Shown: piece by piece, positions 46,901 to 52,940 of the stretch
How positions within the stretch are numbered: the first letter of the stretch is position 1
How the letters are laid out: each line of letters opens with the position of its first letter
From: Chromera velia
Lineage: Eukaryota > Sar > Chromeraceae
Length of the DNA: 52,940 nucleotides
Direction of reading: 5' to 3'
Assembly: GCA_018398765.1 (NCBI GenBank)
Contig: JAHBMJ010000962.1
Coordinates: 58,322-111,261 of the forward strand
Translations under genes and position numbers: made by a program
Notes under the pieces: generated by a model
Database searches by the model: none
What the model was told of the DNA's origin: nothing
Seen by the model: only the letters and a program-made list of their open reading frames with translations

Positions 46901-48743
46901 GAGCCAGATCGTCAGGTCCGCTCCCCCTCAAGGGAGCTCCGTGAACTCGGAGGATGCCCTCTGGAGTGGCCAGCCTGAACACCTCATCAAATGCCGTCTG
47001 CTGAATGGCTTCAAACGCAACGGGCCCCTTCATGGTCTCCCCAACCCTCACAGCAATGCGATCTTCCATCAGCGCCGTCGTCTCACTGGAGAACCCTGGG
47101 AGGAGGTGCCGGGGTTTCAAGGGCGACGTGGACACGCCTGCAAAGAGAAAATAAGGGCGGGAAGTCTTCGACCCTCAAGCTCTTACATGTCTTTCTGAAC
47201 GACAAAAAACATAGTGTGGTGTGTGACTGGCCTTTCTTTGTCCGTTCTCTCTCAACACACTCTGACAACTCTGAAATTTACACGTCCGCTTACATGCACT
47301 TGTCTGACCTTCTTCCGCCGTCGAGACACAGACTTCCGCCAGCCTCTCGACTTCTGTGTCGATGTGGACGCAGTGAGCCCGAGAGTCACGAGCACCACCA
47401 GCCTTTCCGACCTCCAGCACCTGCTTCTCAAACCTGCAACGAGGCATGGAAGGACAATTGGAAACGCTCAATCCAAGAATGAGCTGAACGAGTGCAGTAT
47501 GGACACCTGCGTGCGTCATCTGTCACCGTGCTCGAGGATGGAAAGACCAAATTGTGAGGACGACGCCCCCTCAAACTGACCCACCGACCTGTTGAGGAAA
47601 GGAGGGTCAGCCCTCCAGAGATCGTCTTCGCTTTGCAACACGACGCAGCGGAAGTCTTCGTGTACCTGCAGAGTGAAAAAGGTGAAGAAGAAACGGTAAA
47701 GCAATCACGTACACGACTCGGCAAAAGCGAGGTAGAATGACGCATGAGCACCGACTAAAGCAAGGTATTGCACGGCTTCCTTGTTGTACGTGATGGAAAT
47801 AGCAAATTGAGTGCGGTAGAATCGGGATGGAGATGGCCGAATGGTGTTTCGAAGAGAACGAGAAAGACAGGAAGGAAGCTGCACACTTTCACATGTCCTC
47901 TGAAAGCATCTGAAGATGGAATGGTTCTGCAATCAATTGAATGAGGAAGCCATTCATATGAGCATCGACGTGCAGACTCACGTAGCACATGGGGTTGTTG
48001 AAGGGCCCGAGGGCAATGCGGCAGTGACGCTTTCCACACGAGAGCTGCAGACAAGTGTGCCTCATAGTGTGAACAAAGTGATGCGTTGCAATCCATGCTC
48101 ACGCCGCAACGACCGTAATGAAATAGACTCATCCACCTCCCTACAAGTGGGAGGCAGATCTACGCACAATCAAAAGGAGACGACTGCGACAAAGAGGCCA
48201 TGGGACTACTTCTAACGCGAAGAACAGAGACACCCTTCTCTACTTCAGAGCCGAGGAGTTCATCAGACTTCTTGCCAATGTACTTTCTGTTCTTCGCTTG
48301 ACACAGACCAACTAGCTCACCTGGTAGTTTTGGTTCAGCATGTCATACAGGGCCCCGTAGATGTTCTCCTGCATGCAGAGAGTGAGTGCGACAGAGACGC
48401 ACAACAAAAATATTCGAGTCCCTTTGGGAGACCTCCGGCAGAGCTCTTTCTCCTTTGGTACTTCACTGGAAAGCAGCAGCGTTGAAAAGTTCGAGTATGC
48501 CAAGGCAAACATAGTATGGGAATGCTCCAGTGACGAAGAGAAAGTTCTTCAACTGATGAGAAAATATGACCAGTGACTAAAGAATCGCTTCGTCAACCCC
48601 CTGCATGACTTGACGGGTTTTTCCTACACAAGATCAATCAGGGGGCCAAGGGGACTGACCAGGCTCTTCAATACAAGAATTCCTCCCTGTTCCATATGCA
48701 GAATGATCTTGTTCAGCGTCACATACTGGTACCGTTCGTATCC
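34993..48743 (-). CDS. RNF213-like protein, C-terminal half (RZ-finger E3 module)
   Basis: About 21 minus-strand exons. In phase: 48743-48660, 48368-48321, 48044-47982, 47665-47589, 47433-47309, 47137-46676, 46282-45724, 45454-45366, 45135-44742, 44466-44221, then 43686-42128, 41864-about 41100, 41090-40568 (start tentative), 40241-40198, 39978-39326, 38840-38237, 37652-37574, 37390-36610, 36371-35872, 35428-34993 (stop TGA). The first exons match the end of the last AAA unit of RNF213 (ENIYGALYDMLNQNYQ, CGKRHCRIALG, PPFLNRFEKQ). ATPEGILRVHG and HHLLILLCNP follow as in the hinge, then the helical E3 shell. The RZ finger (YNCECGY ... VVGDCGEIM ... CPQCGRRF) and HVRPETFRVLRLLLH come next. RNF213 family proteins are giant AAA ubiquitin ligases using the RZ finger for catalysis. 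No start exon or AAA core is found upstream. A frameshift near 43822 and TAG codons at 43689-43687 and 41527-41525 interrupt the frame. Confidence 0.8.
39978..40620 (-). other. RZ-type zinc finger of the RNF213-like protein
   Basis: Three exon pieces join in phase across two introns: ...KGNVTRYNCECGY (ends 40568), FVVGDCGEIMQEGI (40241-40198) and CPQCGRRFDPNQY (from 39978). Together they show the RZ order: first Cys pair, GDCG, then C-x2-C. Where family members have C-x3-H at the first site, this one reads C-x-C-x-Y. Confidence 0.75.
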
Positions 48744-49986
48744 CTGCAATCAAGACACCAAGAACCAGACAGTAAGTGCTGAAGACAAAGCATCACAGCC
48801 GTGCGACATACCCAAGAACTTTTCTGCTTTTTTCTTTTACTCCTCCCCCTGTCTCTGATCGAGCAGAGACCCTGCCTGTACGTAATACAGGGCGGGCGGT
48901 GCAGATCCTGTCGAGCGGATGCAACAGGTAAGGAAAACAAGTAACAGTATACGTCTGGCATACCCTTTCTGTGCTTTATGTGAATGCATTGCTACATGAC
49001 AACATGTCGTCTTCTGGAGAGTGGACATCTTAAAAATAGGATACTTAATTGAAGATTCCCTATATTTTGCAAAGATTACCCGACAGGTTTGAGGTTAAAA
49101 TACGGCTGTTTTGGTTACTCTGGTAGCAAAAGCATGTGTAGAAAGAAGCAGAGGGGAGGAAGAATGCAATGCAGATTTCACTTTTTTGCCTTCTTCTCTG
49201 TATGTGCAACCCCCTTCCTTGCAGAGCTCTCTTTTCTCTGACTGCCTGCTTGGTGACTGCAAGCGGGTCCGCCATTGGAGTGCTTGTACTGAGACCACCA
49301 TAATAGAAAAGAATAGAGACAAAGTCTACAGCCAAGATGCCCTTCAAAAATGGGGGTCATTTTTTTTGCTAGTGCAGCTGCCATACATTTGACTCTTCAT
49401 TAGTTGGATTACCTAATGCAACACAAGAGCTATATAGTACGCGTGTTGCATGCACGCTCTCGGATCGTTACGACGGTGCGAATCTATATATATATATATA
49501 TATATATATAAATATATATATACGAACACTGGTCCGCCGTGCATGTACATATATAGCTGTGCTCATGCACCCGCTGTATTTCGATGTCAATACACCGATA
49601 TATCGATATTTGACACCCTCGCTTCGAAATCGCCCTGTACAAACCTATAGCCGTCCTTTTCAGCCACGAGTCGAAGGAAGAGCTTTCCTTAAGTCCTCTG
49701 CAAACCGTCAACAGAGGTGCGCGGAACTCTCCTATAGCTGTGGATAGAACAATCGCGAAACGCGCAGGTCGGTGAAACCTCTTTGCAGGTATCGACATTA
49801 TCGATATCAATTGGTGGACTGTAATCCCAACTGAGTCCATCCTCTTCGAGCAAATTGCCTTGGAGATCGAAACCTCAATTCAGAGTCCCAAGATGAATTG
49901 GCTTCGAGCATTTTTTGGAGTCTTTTCGTGCTGCTTTACAAGGGAATCCCCTAAGGAGTTCCTGTGTGTCGCCGAAAAGCTCTCTG
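48744..49986. other. Intergenic, includes TA repeat
   Basis: No exon matching the RNF213 AAA region could be found on the minus strand here. A TA run occupies 49483-49520. The remainder is unremarkable. Confidence 0.6.
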
Positions 49987-50679
49987 ATGACTCTCCAACT
50001 GTTTAGGACGTCACCCGTGACTCAGTGCTTGAGGAGAAAACAGGCAGCAACCAACCTTCGGCCAAAAGAATTCTCTGTTGGGTCACTCAATTATTGCATG
50101 CAGGTTGTGGAGAAGGAAGCCTCTCTTTGCGGCGCTGGCGTGCTGTCTGACCAAACGGTAAAAGGAGGACGGTACCAAGCTCCACTTGATCGTTCAACTG
50201 TAAAGGAAAGTGCAACTTGAAGTCGTGTACACACGATGATGGTTTGCAGACGAAAGACTCACTGGCTGCGAGCAGCGACGAAAGGGACACAACGGCGACA
50301 GTTCTGAGCGACCAGGCGAAAAAGGCCAAGGCACGTTCATGACACAGCAGCGCAGTTTTGATTTGAGCTTGGATTGACCAGGGCGCAGAGATGTGACACT
50401 GATGTCTTTGAACTTCCAGGTCTCTTCAATCTCATTCTGCAGGCTGCCTGGACCCAATGTGTCACAGAAATGAATCAAGCATTTTTTGACTACCCACTCG
50501 GTGCCTCTTTGACAAAGCGCAAGGCCGAAGAAATAAGGAAGCAAATGAACACCAAACACGGGTTGGACAAGAAAGAGAACGAACCCACCTTTGCCCAAGG
50601 GCTCAAGATGCACCAGGTGTTTCGACTCGTGCTTCAAGAGGCGGCGGTCGAAAAACACCCAGCCTGGAGATTTTTCTGA
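49987..50679 (+). CDS. Small protein with possible mitochondrial presequence
   Basis: Three exons in phase, 49987-50157, 50250-50334 and 50420-50679 (stop TGA), give 171 residues. The N-terminus MTLQLFRTSPVTQCLRRKQA is basic, Ser/Thr-rich and free of acidic residues, as in mitochondrial targeting peptides. The C-terminal two thirds is a charged helical region containing LTKRKAEEIRKQMNTKHGLD and ending AWRFF. I do not recognise the family. The frame is open a little upstream of this ATG. Confidence 0.55.
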
Positions 50680-51577
50680 TGGCCGGAAGCGAGAGTACAA
50701 GCCGTTCAGGTGTGTCAGCTACTACACATAGTACACAAGACTGCATGTGCTGTGGCAGAGGTGCATCGTACCAATCCTTCAAGTTGTGGAAGTGCCCTTT
50801 GCTTGCAGTGAAACCAACGGAAACCAAACTGGTGACTTTACGATCGACGTTACTTGATGAAGACGTGCACGTGGCATTCAGAGGCGATTCGTGGAATTAA
50901 CGTTTCGTTTAATTATAAATTGAAGCAAATGGATGGGCCGGGGTAATTGCAAGTTGACGGTAGTCATGAGATCAAGGCAACTGGTGACCTTACAGTGGAC
51001 CCAGGACCATACGCAGATTTGTAATGTACCACAGTACTACCACTCAAAGTCTCATTTTGTCTACTAAGCTAGCTGGTTCCCTTCTTACTTCAATATACTT
51101 CAAGTTCATTTGATTATATATTCCAATATTGCTAACAACGCCTTCACTAGCGCCTTTATAGAGTTTATTCCTAAGTTTATCCTGAACTGGGTTCTGAATT
51201 GGCCAAAAGTTTAAAACAGATCTATATAATATGAATAATAATTAGTATCATTCAAAATTTATACTATATAGGGTAGTATTAAACCTATATAGTAGAATAT
51301 GAAAATCTAGATAAAAAAAAATATAGCACCTATGGTTTTCTAATAAAATTTGGCTCTAAAATACTTTAGCTAAAACCATGGTTTTAAATTTGGTATCACA
51401 CTCTAGATACCGTAGTTATATTTTATGTGTTACTACATACGTTACTTGAATGAATTGAGTTGAGGTATTTGTGATGATCAGAGATGCAATTCTCATATAT
51501 GATTGTCGTACGCAATTCAAAAAATAGGGGACGGGTGAAAGTGACAGTCAATGAATGAATGAATGAATGAATGAATG

Positions 51578-51618
<41 letters not shown>

Positions 51619-52420
51619 GTCAATCAAAGTGACAAGTCTAAAAAACTGTTTTAAAAAATACCACATTTAGTACGCGTACCATATGTATGTATCTTGGACG
51701 TTCCAACTTGCGCGGTATACATTGCAGCGGTGTTGTCCCGCGCAAGTAACAGGTCATGTGACACTAGAATTCCGAGCTATATCAACACCAGATACATGCA
51801 GGGTCTCTGAGCCAATTGTGCAGCATTGAAAAAAGCAAATAGAAATGAAAACACCGGAACCATACGACTTCTACTCTTTGCGTCCCTCGGAAAACACCTC
51901 ATTCGTGCAAGATTGAAAACCCCGGAGAAAACCCTCGACTCCGACGACTCATGAGCGTACACGCCGACCCTTCGGAAGAAGAGAGACAGAGAGAAACATC
52001 GAGAGACAGAAAGAGACAAGTCTCCAGGCGCTCAAGTACATGAGGAATACATCACCCTTGAGATATCTCAATAGAACCTGGAAGGGCGAAAGAAGGTCGA
52101 GATCCGGCCATTGGAGAGAGTTGGCAGTTGTTCCGTTGCTGTACGATCGAGCAGGTGCATGTTCAGAGGGTCCGAATTCACGAACACGGACTCAGATCAT
52201 GCAGTAGGCTCGCCGTAATTAATTGCTGCAGAGGGAACAGCAGGTTTGCGATTTTCAATCACTGACAGATTGATGGATGGATGAAATCACTCAATCATCG
52301 GTTGGCAATAGAACCGACCCATATGAGCGAGACACCGAGACTTACACACAGTAGCTTCGAGAAAATTCAATGACTTTCAGTCAGTCAATCACGAAAACGC
52401 TTTCTTTGTTTTCCCTCTTT
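50680..52420. other. Intergenic, AT-rich
   Basis: No supported exon. GAAT/CAAT tetranucleotide runs lie at 51550-51626. The short ORF at 51777-52019 on the minus strand has no splice or composition support. Confidence 0.6.
51550..51626. repeat. GAAT then CAAT tetranucleotide repeat
   Basis: About seven GAAT units switch abruptly to about eleven CAAT units. Confidence 0.95.
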
Positions 52421-52431
52421 CTTTGCGGTCA

Positions 52432-52434
52432 GTC

Positions 52435-52466
<32 letters not shown>

Positions 52467-52940
52467 TATATGGTTCCTTTTCCCTCCTTTTCTTCATGAA
52501 CACAGACAGACAGACTATATGTTTCTTCTTCTCCTTCTTTTCTTCATGAACACAATAGACAACTTTGAAAAAGAAAGAAAGAACAAAGACAAAAGAACAG
52601 AATCAACAATCAAACAACGTGGGCAGGGGACCCGAAAGGTGAGTTAAGCGCCCCTTGCTTCAGACAGACTATATGTTTCTTCTTCTCCCTCTTTTTCTTC
52701 GCGAACACAATAGACAAAAAGAAAGAAAGAACAAAGGCAAAAGAACAGAATCAACAATCAAACAACGTGGGCAGGGGACCCGAAAGGTGAGAGTTAAGCG
52801 CCCCTTGCTTCAGACAGACTATATGTTTCTTCTTCTCCCTCTTTTTCTTCGCGAACACAATAGACAAAAAGAAAGAAAGAATAAAGACAAAAGAACAGAA
52901 CCAACAATCAAACAGCGTGGGCAGGCAGGCAGGCAGGCAG
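52432..52940. repeat. GACA repeat and about 150-bp tandem repeat
   Basis: A GACA run (52432-52467) leads into at least three tandem units starting CAGACAGACTATATG at 52507, 52661 and 52811 (spacing 154 and 150). Each holds a TTCTTCTCC tract and a GTGGGCAGGGGACCCGAAAG block. The array continues to the window end, where GGCA units begin. Confidence 0.9.

Noticed and set aside
49915-50220. Longer first exon of the small gene starting at 49915
   Set aside because: The upstream codon is TTG; the first ATG in frame is at 49987 and begins a presequence-like stretch.

Overview
This is nuclear DNA of a eukaryote: every recognisable gene is split by spliceosomal introns, a U6 snRNA gene is present, and the intergenic DNA is full of microsatellites and dispersed repeats. 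A run of 196 N shows it is a draft scaffold. The mix of genes (an organelle-type pentatricopeptide protein, an 18-residue Cys/His repeat protein of a kind common in algae, a SIZ/PIAS-type SUMO ligase and an RNF213-type RZ-finger protein) suits a unicellular alga. A chromerid or related alveolate is my best guess, but that is inference.

Layout. 220-1200 (-): last visible exons of a RING plus TRAF-type zinc-finger gene. 1670-3275: dispersed repeats around a foldback element of about 1.28 kb. 3131-6920 (-): low-complexity, partly decayed coding DNA with a 96-bp (32-residue) tandem repeat, split by a 707-bp insertion that looks like an introner. 7268-7374 (-): U6 snRNA, just before the assembly gap. 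8109-10128 (+): two-exon gene with thirteen 18-residue zinc repeats. 12259-15434 (-): PPR gene. 16207-28250 (+): one 19-exon gene whose exon phases chain without a break into a protein of about 2,228 residues. It has several copies of an unfamiliar domain, then a zinc module, a PINIT-like region, an SP-RING and a C-terminal SUMO-interacting motif. 30675-33693 (-): unrecognised gene with an acidic tract. 34993-48743 (-): about 21 exons matching the C-terminal half of RNF213 (end of the last AAA unit, E3 shell, RZ finger, C-terminal helices). 49987-50679 (+): small unrecognised gene with a possible mitochondrial presequence. The window ends in tetranucleotide and 150-bp tandem repeats.

The most interesting material is (a) the SUMO ligase with a repeat-built N-terminus encoded by class 1-1 exons, and (b) the RNF213-like locus. 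That locus has a variant RZ finger and no canonical RING, lacks its AAA core in this window, and carries an apparent frameshift and two in-frame amber codons. Half of the inferred 5' splice sites in these two large genes begin GTC rather than GTR. I assigned exon boundaries by hand from splice consensus and frame continuity. Those I call phase-consistent are solid; others are marked tentative.
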